Of a stretch of 42,632 nucleotides of DNA, positions 7,812 to 16,540 are shown in pieces (position 1 is the first letter of the stretch; each line of letters begins with the position of its first letter). The DNA lies in the NCBI RefSeq assembly GCF_000191065.1, contig NZ_GL872282.1, positions 1 to 42,632 of the forward strand, given 5' to 3'. The DNA comes from Prevotella multiformis DSM 16608. GTDB lineage: Bacteria; Bacteroidota; Bacteroidia; Bacteroidales; Bacteroidaceae. The notes under the pieces were generated by a model that made no database searches, was not told where the DNA came from, and saw only the letters and a program-made list of their open reading frames with translations. The position numbers and the translations under genes are program-made.

Positions 7812-10406
7812 TTATTGTTCATTCATCATATAGTGGATGATTCCTCTCATCATGCGGTTGCGTGTAGGGGCATCTTTGATACATTCAAAGGGGAAGGACA
7901 GCGCAAATACGCAGTTGTCTGTCCCCTTGTAAGCTATGGCGGAGGTGTGTCCGTCCGCATAGGTCAGCACGCTGAAGGCTCCATCCGCAGGCAGGATGTT
8001 GTCGGGGGTGTAGGCACCATAGTGCTGCTCATTGATGGTACGGTATACATCGAACGACATCCCCATTCCGCTGACGGTAGGATTGTAATTGTCGGCATTG
8101 GAACCGTCAAATAGGATCCGAAGATTGTTTTTCAGCCATGCCTGTTCGTCACTGCCCTGCATATCCGAGGCGAGGTAAGAACCGCTGACGAGCAGCTTTC
8201 CGTGGCCATTCAGGTATTTTGTTATCTGCTGGCGGAGGGCGGGGCTGAATGTCTTATAGTAATACAGGCTGTGCCCGTCATCTTTTTCGTTGCCGAGAAG
8301 TAAGTCTACCAGCACGTATCTGGACAGATCAACTTCTCCGTATTCCACCGCCTTGCTATCGCAGCTGATGATGTTGTATTTCCCGGCATGGCGCAGGGCT
8401 TCCGCATGCTCTTTTACATAGTTGCAGTCGTTGCCTGCAATCACCTTTCCTACAAGTTCCTCTCCACCGAATCCCAGTGCGTCAGGTCCTTCCTTGCCCA
8501 TCTGGGACTTGTTGAAGTTGGCTTGCCGACCGGCCCAGCCGGCTACCGGCCCGTAGCTCAAACCCGGGTCGGCTTCAAGGTCGAAGCCCTGCTCCGTGTC
8601 CGTGTTGATGACGGACGGTGACGACAGGCGGTGGAAGGCATTGACGATAAGGATGGTCTTGCTTGCCCCGTCATGGCGTAAGGCAGAGAGGGTTTCGGTA
8701 GGAAAGCTCTCTCCGCCGCTGTTGCAGGCCGTCACTTTGAAGTGGTAGACGAGCCCCGGCTGCAGCTCCGTTTCGTAATAGGGATTCCGGACATTCACCC
8801 CATTGTCAAATCCCTCTCCCCCCACTGCTGCATAGACATTGTATGATATAGGCATTGCGGTCGGCTCTCCCGTGTCAGGTGTGGCTTTCCATTGCAGCCG
8901 GATCTTCCGGGGGGATATATAGTCCATCTTGAAGTTGTAGGGTGCAAGCGGCTGGACAGTATATCGTTTGCCATGCATACTTGCCTCATACTTCAGGATT
9001 GTCTTATAGATAGAACGGGCCAGTACGAACTTGAAGTTAGGATCCTGTCCCAGTCTGATATCCGGGAAGTTCTGGTGGGAGAGGGTCTCTATGATCGCCG
9101 ACGGGACTTCCGGTATGCGGGTCTCGCTGTAATTGCGGTCCCATACGGAACGTGTCGTCCAGTTGACAGAGAAAGCCCGGTCTATGTCCTTCTTGGCATT
9201 TGCAACCAACTGCTCTGCGAATACTCTTGAAGCCTTACGTGAGAGACCATCAGACAAAGTGCTGTTACCCTGTTGTGTAGTACAGATTCCTAAAGTGCCG
9301 ATGAAACTTCCGTCCGTCTTCACACCGGCATCGCTGTGGATGGCCAGGGCAAGTTCAATAGGCACTTTTTTCCCGTCTTTTTTGTCAGGGAGATAGCAGG
9401 AGCCTCCCGCCAGCCAGTTGGTCATCAGAGAGCGGGAATTGATATCGTCGTTATAGTCGTTCGATCCGTTGCTTTTGCTGACGACGCTCCACGGTGCGCC
9501 TGCCCATTGCACAGCGTATCGTGCCCCCTCGAGAAAACGAGGCAGTCCGCTCACCGATCCGCCTCGGACAATATTTCCCATTCCGCCTCCAAAGCGTACG
9601 GCGTCCGTCGTGACGATTCCTCTGTGCGAACTGTGGTTGGTCAGTACGACGGCATTGTTGATGCTGTTGCCCTTGTCAAAGTCGAATGTCCCGAGGTAGA
9701 CCCAGGTTCCGCCTCCCATGCGCTGGTTTACGCGGAAGTGGGTTTCCTGTCCTTTGTGGAACACGATATATTCCGCATCATCCACGCTCTTCTTCTGCGT
9801 CTGGTAACTGACATATACTGCATATCGTCCGCTCTCCGGGATCGTAGGCTGGTAGACGGCGGAACTGATTTTGCTGTTGCGCTTTCTTGTCTTGACCTTT
9901 CTGGCAGTACCGGCAGTAAAAGGATTCTCGCCATCATTGTAGCTGCCATAATGCTGTGCAAAGCCCGGCAAGGAGGTGTCCGCCCATTTCTTCTTCAGGC
10001 TCTCTTCTTTGTAGCAGCCGCTGCGACTGTCATTATCGACGATGACCTCATTCTTCTGCCAGTCTCTTTCGCGCGGGGTATAGACGACGGCTCCGGCATG
10101 CTCGAGCATTGGGATGAGGTAGGGGAGGACGATTGTCTGTGTGTAGAGATCCTCCGCCGTACCGAACAGAATAGGACGTTGCCATCTCCACCCGCCTTTT
10201 CTGGCATCATAGTATCTGCCATGCGACGACCAGAGGGAAAGATGCCGGTTCTGGAGGCCCTCCGTGATTTCGTTCGGGCGAGACACATTCTTCACCCATG
10301 GAGCGTCCTCGTAATTCGTTTTTCCCCATGTAGACTTGCCTGTCTGCGCATAGATGCTTGGAAAGGACAAGACGGCCAATGCGGTGCACAGCACTTTCTT
10401 TTTCAT
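7812..10406 (-). CDS. Secreted N-acetylmuramoyl-L-alanine amidase-like / golvesin-domain protein
   Basis: 864 residues with a signal peptide (MKKKVLCTALAVLSFPSIYA). The catalytic region is split, as in Bacteroidetes proteins often labelled xanthan lyase. A histidine in SSHGRYYD (His62) lies near the start, and an Amidase_3-like IHSDAG lies at about 354-359 with ETLSHQN at about 434-440, candidate zinc and catalytic positions. Between them, about 190-275, is a golvesin/CBM-like beta domain (SGRYAVYVSYQTQKK). An Fn3-like domain follows at about 495-590 and a C-terminal domain of unknown type ends the protein. It probably cleaves peptidoglycan in the periplasm. The start overlaps the end of the acyltransferase gene by 4 nt (ATGA). 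Confidence 0.7.
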   Translation of the reverse strand: MKKKVLCTALAVLSFPSIYAQTGKSTWGKTNYEDAPWVKNVSRPNEITEGLQNRHLSLWSSHGRYYDARKGGWRWQRPILFGTAEDLYTQTIVLPYLIPMLEHAGAVVYTPRERDWQKNEVIVDNDSRSGCYKEESLKKKWADTSLPGFAQHYGSYNDGENPFTAGTARKVKTRKRNSKISSAVYQPTIPESGRYAVYVSYQTQKKSVDDAEYIVFHKGQETHFRVNQRMGGGTWVYLGTFDFDKGNSINNAVVLTNHSSHRGIVTTDAVRFGGGMGNIVRGGSVSGLPRFLEGARYAVQWAGAPWSVVSKSNGSNDYNDDINSRSLMTNWLAGGSCYLPDKKDGKKVPIELALAIHSDAGVKTDGSFIGTLGICTTQQGNSTLSDGLSRKASRVFAEQLVANAKKDIDRAFSVNWTTRSVWDRNYSETRIPEVPSAIIETLSHQNFPDIRLGQDPNFKFVLARSIYKTILKYEASMHGKRYTVQPLAPYNFKMDYISPRKIRLQWKATPDTGEPTAMPISYNVYAAVGGEGFDNGVNVRNPYYETELQPGLVYHFKVTACNSGGESFPTETLSALRHDGASKTILIVNAFHRLSSPSVINTDTEQGFDLEADPGLSYGPVAGWAGRQANFNKSQMGKEGPDALGFGGEELVGKVIAGNDCNYVKEHAEALRHAGKYNIISCDSKAVEYGEVDLSRYVLVDLLLGNEKDDGHSLYYYKTFSPALRQQITKYLNGHGKLLVSGSYLASDMQGSDEQAWLKNNLRILFDGSNADNYNPTVSGMGMSFDVYRTINEQHYGAYTPDNILPADGAFSVLTYADGHTSAIAYKGTDNCVFALSFPFECIKDAPTRNRMMRGIIHYMMNEQ

Positions 10407-10966
10407 TGTTCCTTGATGTCTCCTATGGTAAATAATTCAGGATGTTTACCATTAAAGTCCTTGAAGTAAAGCTTGATTTCCCTCATGTCATGTTCTACGT
10501 CACCAGATGGTGTTATGATCTTTGTACACTGGATCAGCTTCCTGCTGTAATCAACGGCATAGAGAAAGATAGGCAACCGGGCTTTCAGTGCTATGTAATA
10601 AAATCCCTTTTTCCAGTCAGGATTCAGGCTCCGTGTACCTTCGGGAGTGATACAGAGCTGGAATTTGTCTGCCTTTATGGCATAGTCAGCCAGTCTGTCG
10701 GTCATGCTCGAATGTCTGTCGCGCCAGACGGGAATCCCTCCCAATTTGCGGAAAACGGTTCCGAACGGCCAGAAGAACCATTCCCGCTTCATCAGAAAAT
10801 TGCTTTTCTGCCGCTCTGCACGTGCATAAAGCTGTCCAATCAGGAAATCCCAGTTGCTTGTATGAGGGGCAAGACAGATGATCGCCTTGTCCGGCAAGGC
10901 AAACCTGACATCTTTCTTCCACCCCATAAGATGATAGAGAATCCACTTTGATAACATCTGAAACAT
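10403..10966 (-). CDS. Lysophospholipid acyltransferase family protein
   Basis: 187 residues of the PlsC/LPLAT fold. The HX4D catalytic motif is HTSNWD (His35, Asp40) and the EGTRS substrate-phosphate motif lies at about 109-113. It should transfer an acyl chain onto a lysophospholipid or related glycerophosphate at the inner membrane. It is shorter than typical PlsC (about 240), as is usual for this Bacteroidetes subgroup. It overlaps the upstream gene by one base (TAATG) and the downstream amidase gene by four, so the three are translationally coupled. Confidence 0.8.
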   Translation of the reverse strand: MFQMLSKWILYHLMGWKKDVRFALPDKAIICLAPHTSNWDFLIGQLYARAERQKSNFLMKREWFFWPFGTVFRKLGGIPVWRDRHSSMTDRLADYAIKADKFQLCITPEGTRSLNPDWKKGFYYIALKARLPIFLYAVDYSRKLIQCTKIITPSGDVEHDMREIKLYFKDFNGKHPELFTIGDIKEQ

Positions 10967-11238
10967 TATGCCAGATTATTGAGTTGGTCGACAATCTCAT
11001 TCACTTCTTTGCTAAACTTATCCTTTAAGTCTTTGAAGTAGGCGCGGGCTGCCATTCCCGGTTCCACATGAGACACCCGTCTGATGTAGTTGTTGTGCAT
11101 GATAAGGATGGAAGTGAGGATTGCTTCTGCATTTTCTTTGTTACGGTTTTCACCATAGAGAGATGCTGCGATGCCCTCCGTGAAAAGGTCACCACAAATA
11201 CTGCTGATGATCCGTTTTAAGTCTCTTTTGTTGCTCAT
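10966..11238 (-). CDS. Conserved Bacteroidetes small protein of unknown function
   Basis: 90 residues from the ATG at 11236-11238 (MSNKRDLKRIISSICGDLF). I recall this start pattern from small hypothetical proteins widespread in Bacteroides and Prevotella. It is helical with no signal peptide. The longer frame beginning at 11277 is rejected because a TAnnTTTG box lies at 11275-11282, giving a leader of about 30 nt to the inner ATG. It is the first gene of the operon with the acyltransferase and amidase, so an envelope-related role is an inference from context only. Confidence 0.65.
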   Translation of the reverse strand: MSNKRDLKRIISSICGDLFTEGIAASLYGENRNKENAEAILTSILIMHNNYIRRVSHVEPGMAARAYFKDLKDKFSKEVNEIVDQLNNLA

Positions 11239-11274
11239 ATTGATCCTAAATAGCTTTGTTGAATATTTATCGTT

Positions 11275-11282
11275 CAAAGATA
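11275..11282 (-). promoter_or_regulatory. -7 box (TATCTTTG) for the acyltransferase/amidase operon
   Basis: On the minus strand this reads TATCTTTG, matching TAnnTTTG. It fixes the operon start at the ATG near 11238. Confidence 0.55.
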
Positions 11283-11376
11283 AACAAAAAATCGGAAACG
11301 TCTGTCGTTCTTATATAAAAATAGAGTTAAATTTCTAATTTAGCTTCTTTTCCTTTCCATTGTCGGATAAAAAAAG

Positions 11377-11384
11377 TACTTTTG
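11377..11384 (+). promoter_or_regulatory. -7 box (TACTTTTG) for pfp
   Basis: TACTTTTG matches TAnnTTTG. A weak TTTC -33 lies about 20 nt upstream. The implied leader is about 120 nt before the pfp ATG. Confidence 0.55.
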
Positions 11385-11509
11385 CAAAGAGTAAGCCGTG
11401 TTCGGCAAACCGGCGGATATGGCTTTCCTTACATTCCGTCTGCATTCTTTACAGGACAGCGTTGACATCATTAGGTAATTATCATATTTAATTCAATTAA
11501 AGTAAACAC

Positions 11510-13153
11510 ATGGAAATTAGTGCATTACAAAAGGAAAGAGCAGGCTATCAGCCCAAGTTGCCAAAGGCTCTTCAGGGTGCAGTGAAGGTAAAAGAAGGCA
11601 CTCCTACCCAGAGTGTTGACAATCAGGAGGAAATCAAGAAGTTATTCCCTAACACTTACGGGATGCCTCTCGTTGAGTTTGAACCGGCCGAGACAGCCAA
11701 CAATGCCAAGATGAATGTGGGTGTAATCCTCTCCGGTGGACAGGCGCCCGGCGGTCATAACGTCATCTCCGGACTCTTTGACGAAATCAAGAAACTGAAT
11801 CCGGAAAACCGTCTTTATGGTTTCCTCATGGGGCCTGGCGGTCTCGTTGACCACAACTACATGGAGATTACAGCGGAATTTCTCCAGGCTTATCGCAATA
11901 CGGGCGGATTCGACATGATCGGTTCCGGCAGAACCAAGCTGGAGAAGGAAGACCAGTTTGAGAAGGGACTGGAAATCATCCGCAAGCTGGACATCAAAGC
12001 CATTGTCATCATCGGTGGTGACGACTCCAATACCAACGCCTGCGTATTGGCCGAATATTATGCAGCCAAGCAGTATGGAGTACAGGTCATCGGCTGCCCG
12101 AAGACGATTGACGGCGACTTGAAAAACGACCAGATCGAGACATCCTTCGGCTTCGACACCGCTACCAAGACCTATTCAGAATTGATTGGCAATATTGAGC
12201 GTGACTGCAATTCTGCACGCAAATACTGGCATTTCATCAAACTGATGGGGCGCTCCGCTTCGCACATCGCACTGGAGTGCGCCCTGCAGACACAGCCGAA
12301 CATCTGCTTGATTTCCGAGGAAATCCAGGCGAAAGACCTGACACTGAATGACATTATCGAGAATATCGCCACAGTCGTTGCCCATCGTGCCGCACAGGGT
12401 AACAACTTCGGTGTAGTGCTGATTCCGGAGGGACTGATCGAGTTCATTCCAGCCATCGGCCGGCTGATCCAGGAACTGAACGACCTGCTGGCAGCTCACG
12501 GTGCTGACTATATGCACCTTGATGAGGAGGCACAGCGTAAGTATATCCTGGCACATCTGTCGGCAGAGAACAGAGCGACCTTCGAGACGCTTCCCGAAGG
12601 TGTCGCACGGCAGCTTTCCCTTGACCGTGACCCGCATGGAAACGTTCAGGTTTCGCTTATTGAGACCGAGAAACTTATTTCAGACATGGTCGCAGCCAAG
12701 CTCGGCAAGTGGGAACAGGAGGGCAAGTTCACCGGCAAGTTTGCCGCCCAGCACCACTTCCTCGGCTATGAAGGCCGTTGTGCAGCTCCTTCCAACTTTG
12801 ATGCAGATTACTGCTATGCGCTCGGTTCGTCGGCTGCCCAGCTGATTGCCAATGGAAAAACCGGTTATATGGCAATCGTCAAGAATACGACTGCCGTTGC
12901 CGACCAGTGGAAGGCCGGAGGTGTGCCTATTACAATGATGATGAATATGGAAAGACGTAATGGCGAGATGAAGCCGGTTATCCGCAAGGCGCTTGTCGAG
13001 CTGGACGGCGCTCCGTTCAAGGAGTTCGCCGCTCAGCGAGACAGATGGGCCAGGGAGACCTGCTACATCTATCCGGGTCCGATTCAGTACTGGGGGCCGT
13101 CTTCCGTATGCGACCAGACCACCAAGACACTTGAACTGGAGCAGGCTAAATAG
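11510..13153 (+). CDS. pfp: Diphosphate-dependent 6-phosphofructokinase
   Basis: 547 residues, the usual length of the long PPi-dependent phosphofructokinases of Bacteroidetes. It phosphorylates fructose 6-phosphate with pyrophosphate, reversibly, in glycolysis. Motifs: SGGQAPGGHN near residue 75, GGDDSNTN at about 168-175 (the second Asp, in place of the Gly of ATP-PFKs, is the PPi-specificity mark), PKTIDGDLKND at about 195-205 with the catalytic Asp, and MGRSASHI at about 246-253. A single-gene unit with its own promoter box and a good terminator. Confidence 0.95.
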   Translation: MEISALQKERAGYQPKLPKALQGAVKVKEGTPTQSVDNQEEIKKLFPNTYGMPLVEFEPAETANNAKMNVGVILSGGQAPGGHNVISGLFDEIKKLNPENRLYGFLMGPGGLVDHNYMEITAEFLQAYRNTGGFDMIGSGRTKLEKEDQFEKGLEIIRKLDIKAIVIIGGDDSNTNACVLAEYYAAKQYGVQVIGCPKTIDGDLKNDQIETSFGFDTATKTYSELIGNIERDCNSARKYWHFIKLMGRSASHIALECALQTQPNICLISEEIQAKDLTLNDIIENIATVVAHRAAQGNNFGVVLIPEGLIEFIPAIGRLIQELNDLLAAHGADYMHLDEEAQRKYILAHLSAENRATFETLPEGVARQLSLDRDPHGNVQVSLIETEKLISDMVAAKLGKWEQEGKFTGKFAAQHHFLGYEGRCAAPSNFDADYCYALGSSAAQLIANGKTGYMAIVKNTTAVADQWKAGGVPITMMMNMERRNGEMKPVIRKALVELDGAPFKEFAAQRDRWARETCYIYPGPIQYWGPSSVCDQTTKTLELEQAK

Positions 13154-13176
13154 CCGAGCAACAAAAAGAAGGAATG

Positions 13177-13207
13177 GAGGGGGAGCGCCCCCCTCTGTTT
13201 CTTTTTT
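13177..13207 (+). terminator. Rho-independent terminator of pfp
   Basis: A stem GAGGGGG (13177-13183) pairs with CCCCCTC (13189-13195) around a 5-nt loop. A T-rich tail including seven T follows up to 13208. Confidence 0.85.
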
Positions 13208-13573
13208 TGATTCATGAAACGTTCGTCCCCGGGGCTGTCCTCCGTGTGACTGATGTCAAATGCCAGACAATTCCGAATATCATTGTTCCCACATAGAAAA
13301 GCTGTTGATTATGAAAGACGTGCGAAAAGAAGCTTGTTCACTGTACCTGCGATGTATGTCGATGCCACTTGCAACGCCAGACCAGGCCATAGACAGACTT
13401 CCCGCCTGCTCATGGTCAAGGCAGCGAGAGTTTTTCTGTTCTGTCCCGTCCCGGAGACCCGGTCTCCTTCTTCGTATCAGAGAAGAGTGATTTCAAGGCG
13501 TGAAAACAGAAAGAATCTTTTTGATAATCACATATAAAGATCCTGAAACTTCAAATTAACAACAAGGCGAAAG
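13208..13573. other. Intergenic region without recognised feature
   Basis: 366 nt between the pfp terminator and the GH25 gene. Two overlapping short open frames in different frames have no recognisable product. I see no clear -7 box, although an AT-rich stretch precedes the GH25 start. Confidence 0.4.
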
Positions 13574-14464
13574 ATGTTTGTCTCCAAGATGTCCCATTCA
13601 GCACGAAAGGTCTGGCAGCACATGCCGGACTGGATGAAGTGGGCGGGAGGGATATGTCTTGCGGCAATCTACAGTTTCCTTTTTTATTGCTTCTTCGTTG
13701 CCCCGACAGGATTCAGATGGCGGGCGATTTACGGTGATCCGGACTACCCCTCGGGTTATACAATCCATGGAATTGACATCAGCCGTTATCAGGGGGCGGT
13801 CAACTGGAACCGGCTCAGGAATGCCATGATCGATCGTTCCCCTATCCGTTTCATCATCATAAAATCGACAGAAGGGGACAGCCATCTTGATGCAAGATTC
13901 AGAGAGAATTTCTATAATGCAAAGGAGGCGGGCTTCATAAGAGGTGTCTATCACTTCTGGAGCAACAATTCGCCGGCACGCCGGCAGGCCTACTTCTTCC
14001 TTGCCATGATCCACTTGCAGCCGGGCGACCTGCCTCCCGTCCTCGATGTAGAACACAAACCCAAGAACATCAGCACGGAGGAATTCCAGCAGAATGTCCT
14101 TACATGGCTGCATATTGTGGAGGACAGATATCATGTGAAACCCATCATCTATACTTATTATAAGTTCAAGGATCTCTATCTGTCTGATTCCCGTTTCGAC
14201 GATTACCCCTATTGGATCGCCCACTACTACGTGGATCAGATGGAGTATAAAGGGAAATGGAAGTTCTGGCAGCATACCGATGCCGGAAAGCTGCCGGGAA
14301 TCAGCGGATACGTAGACTTGGACATCTACAATGGCAGTTTCTACGATTTGCAGCAGCTGCTTGTTCCTGAAGCTAAGCCCGCTCAAGAAGCAGGCAGCAC
14401 CAGTCGTGATTCGACAGACGCCGCCTCTCTTTCAGACCCAGCTCTGCTGCCTTCTGAAGAATAG
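13574..14464 (+). CDS. Membrane-anchored GH25 family muramidase
   Basis: 296 residues. A transmembrane anchor lies at about 22-43. The GH25 catalytic domain follows (about 63-275), with HGIDISRYQG (Asp68), FIIIKSTEG and PPVLDVEH carrying Asp158 and the catalytic Glu160. It should hydrolyse the glycan strands of peptidoglycan from the outer face of the inner membrane. The last 31 residues are low-complexity (Ala/Ser/Asp) and are encoded opposite the 3' end of prmA, a 92-bp tail-to-tail overlap. The start could be the first ATG (13574) or the one at codon 6; both keep the anchor. Confidence 0.85.
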   Translation: MFVSKMSHSARKVWQHMPDWMKWAGGICLAAIYSFLFYCFFVAPTGFRWRAIYGDPDYPSGYTIHGIDISRYQGAVNWNRLRNAMIDRSPIRFIIIKSTEGDSHLDARFRENFYNAKEAGFIRGVYHFWSNNSPARRQAYFFLAMIHLQPGDLPPVLDVEHKPKNISTEEFQQNVLTWLHIVEDRYHVKPIIYTYYKFKDLYLSDSRFDDYPYWIAHYYVDQMEYKGKWKFWQHTDAGKLPGISGYVDLDIYNGSFYDLQQLLVPEAKPAQEAGSTSRDSTDAASLSDPALLPSEE

Positions 14465-15239
14465 GGTCTGCATCCTGCCCGTAGAATCCACTGAGAATGA
14501 TCTTCGAGTCCGTCGTGGTGACACTGGCAAAAGCCTCCAGGTCTTCAAGGATGATGTTGCGGTTGATGTTTGCCATGATTATGTCGAAAACGCCGCTTAT
14601 ATGCGACAGTACGCTCTTGTCACCTTCAAGCACGTCTATCTCCACTCCATTCAGTTCGGCATTATGCTGGGCATTCCGAACGCTCCATTCATCTATGTCA
14701 TAGCAGACGGCTTCTTTCGCACCGCATTTTGCCGCCACTATGCTCAGAATGCCTGTGCCGCATCCGCAGTCGAGCACCCTTTTCCCTTTCAGATCCATAT
14801 TCAACAGCAGGGAGACGATCATGTAGGTCGTTTCATGTGTGCCTGTGCCGAAAGCCTGCTGCGCATCAATGACGATCTTCATCGGGATTGCCTTCAGAGC
14901 CGGCTGACAGGCCTCCGCTTTTTCCATGTCCTTGCAGACGATGGCACACCTGTCGTCTATGAGAATAGGGGAGAAGCCGCTTTCCTCCCATTTTTCATTC
15001 CAGTTCCGGTCCTCCACCTTGCTCACCGTGAACGACACGTCCACGCCCGGCATGGGCAGGCTTTTCATGGCATACCCCAGAGCATCAGCATCGAAAAGAT
15101 TTTCCTGACAATATCCCACAAGTCCCTCCGGTCCGTCCGAGAAGGATTCAAAACCGACTTCACCTGCAAGAGCCGCTATTATGTCCCTTACATCCTGTGA
15201 GTCAGGTTCTGCCGTGAACTTTGCTTGTATATATTTCAT
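14373..15239 (-). CDS. prmA: Ribosomal protein L11 methyltransferase
   Basis: 288 residues. The N-terminal substrate-recognition domain is followed by a class I SAM methyltransferase domain with FGTGTHETT at about 130-138, DCGCGTG at 157-163 and the MANINRNI block that replaces the NPPY motif in PrmA. It trimethylates ribosomal protein L11. It is a monocistronic unit with a TAATTTTG box at 15261-15268. Its 3' end overlaps the GH25 gene by 92 bp on the other strand. Confidence 0.95.
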   Translation of the reverse strand: MKYIQAKFTAEPDSQDVRDIIAALAGEVGFESFSDGPEGLVGYCQENLFDADALGYAMKSLPMPGVDVSFTVSKVEDRNWNEKWEESGFSPILIDDRCAIVCKDMEKAEACQPALKAIPMKIVIDAQQAFGTGTHETTYMIVSLLLNMDLKGKRVLDCGCGTGILSIVAAKCGAKEAVCYDIDEWSVRNAQHNAELNGVEIDVLEGDKSVLSHISGVFDIIMANINRNIILEDLEAFASVTTTDSKIILSGFYGQDADPILQKAAELGLKERRRLSNHDWCCLLLERA

Positions 15240-15260
15240 CTTGGTGTTAAATTTCTACTG

Positions 15261-15268
15261 CAAAATTA
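15261..15268 (-). promoter_or_regulatory. -7 box (TAATTTTG) for prmA
   Basis: On the minus strand this reads TAATTTTG. It is about 22 nt upstream of the prmA ATG and faces the promoter of the Gly/Tyr-rich gene. Confidence 0.5.
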
Positions 15269-15310
15269 TAAAAAATAGGGAAAAACCTATCATGGATTAG
15301 GGAAAATCCG

Positions 15311-15318
15311 TATATTTG
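15311..15318 (+). promoter_or_regulatory. -7 box (TATATTTG) for the Gly/Tyr-rich gene
   Basis: TATATTTG matches TAnnTTTG. An ATG at 15321 directly follows it and cannot be the translation start of a normally led mRNA in view of the downstream signal peptide. The real start is at 15420. Confidence 0.55.
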
Positions 15319-15419
15319 CAATGAAAGATGTCTTATTTTTGCATTATCAGAATTGTAGACATACGGTTCCTGAAAGAGATAGAAGAATAAATAATTATGA
15401 ACTTAACAACAAAGGGTAT

Positions 15420-16499
15420 ATGAAAAGAGCAGTATTACTTTCGGTTTTACTTGGTGCTATGCCATTGCTGTCGATGGCACAGGATGACCTTTATTTTACC
15501 CCGTCAAAAGCGGAGCAGTCTGCTTACCAACAGAAAAGAACAGAGGAAGATCGCCCTGTCTATTATAGCGGTATCGGGAAATCCAGCGATGAATACAATC
15601 GTCGCGGGCAGTACAGCTATAAGAAGATCGGTGTAGATTCTTTGGGCAATGACATCTTCATGTCACGCATATCCACGCTGCATGGAGATTCGGTGGTGCT
15701 GGACACGGTCTATGGCGGCTTCACGCGTAGCTACCAGCGTGGGGACGACGATTTCGTCTACAGCAGGAGGATGAGCCGTTTTGATGGGTTCTGGGGCGGC
15801 TATTACGACCCTTGGTTTGCGGGACGTCCATCCGTCTACATAGGGTGGGGATGGCATTCACCCTATTATGGTGGCTGGTACGACCCATGGGATGATCCTT
15901 GGTATTATGGTTACTACGGCGGTTATCCTTATTATGGTTACTACGGCGGCTATCCTTATTATGGTTACTACGGCGGTTATCCTTATTACCGCGGCTATCC
16001 TTACTATTACGGCTATGCGGGTTATGGATGGTATGGTCCCTGGCGGGGCTACTACGGCTGGGGCTATCCGTATTATGGATACAGAAGAGGCGGTTACTAT
16101 ACCTACAACGGGCATACAGGAACGGCCAACCACTGGGGTCGCAACAGCGGAAATGTATATCGCGGCAGTGTTGAAAGGGGAGGCGCTTATGGGAACTTCT
16201 CGGGCTACCGGGGACAGACCGGCACAATGAGCCCTGGACAGGGCGGCCGGTTCAATGGAAGTTCTGTTCCGGACAGAAGCAATGTCGGTCAGTTCGGAGG
16301 ATCGCGTCAGACGTACGGAAATCAAGGCACACGTTCTTACTCCACGCCCAACAGCAGCTACTCGGCTCCCTCCAACAGCTCATTCGGCGGAGCGACAAGA
16401 AGCACTTTCGGTGGTGGCAGCTTCGGCGGTTCACGTGCCGGAGGCGGCAGTTTCGGCGGTTCACGCGGCGGTGGCGGCAGCTTCGGCGGTCACAGATAA
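15420..16499 (+). CDS. Exported Gly/Tyr-rich repeat protein
   Basis: 359 residues from the ATG at 15420, chosen because it begins a clean signal peptide (MKRAVLLSVLLGAMPLLSMAQ). A conserved N-terminal part of about 120 residues follows. Then comes a Tyr/Gly/Pro/Trp-rich block (about 135-225) built on repeats of YYGGYPYYG, then a Ser/Gly/Thr/Asn-rich region, then C-terminal repeats of GGGSFGGSR ending in GGHR. Such composition is typical of exported proteins that are disordered or self-associate at the cell surface; the function is unknown. The FadL-like gene starts 41 nt downstream and may be cotranscribed. Confidence 0.75.
   Translation: MKRAVLLSVLLGAMPLLSMAQDDLYFTPSKAEQSAYQQKRTEEDRPVYYSGIGKSSDEYNRRGQYSYKKIGVDSLGNDIFMSRISTLHGDSVVLDTVYGGFTRSYQRGDDDFVYSRRMSRFDGFWGGYYDPWFAGRPSVYIGWGWHSPYYGGWYDPWDDPWYYGYYGGYPYYGYYGGYPYYGYYGGYPYYRGYPYYYGYAGYGWYGPWRGYYGWGYPYYGYRRGGYYTYNGHTGTANHWGRNSGNVYRGSVERGGAYGNFSGYRGQTGTMSPGQGGRFNGSSVPDRSNVGQFGGSRQTYGNQGTRSYSTPNSSYSAPSNSSFGGATRSTFGGGSFGGSRAGGGSFGGSRGGGGSFGGHR
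15909..15989 (+). repeat. 27-bp tandem repeat, three copies, inside the Gly/Tyr-rich gene
   Basis: Units at 15909-15935, 15936-15962 and 15963-15989 each encode nine residues (GYYGGYPYY). They differ by single third-position changes, so they are recent duplications. Degenerate copies continue downstream. Confidence 0.9.
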
Positions 16500-16540
16500 T
16501 CAGTATGGAACACGTATAACAAAATTGAATCATACACATT

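Noticed and set aside
9336..10469. 377-codon open frame antisense to the amidase-like gene
   Set aside because: Shadow of a well-supported secreted protein gene; no domain, and it runs across the acyltransferase junction.
13253..13537. Short open frames between pfp and GH25
   Set aside because: Two overlapping frames with no recognisable product, no signal sequence and no clear promoter.
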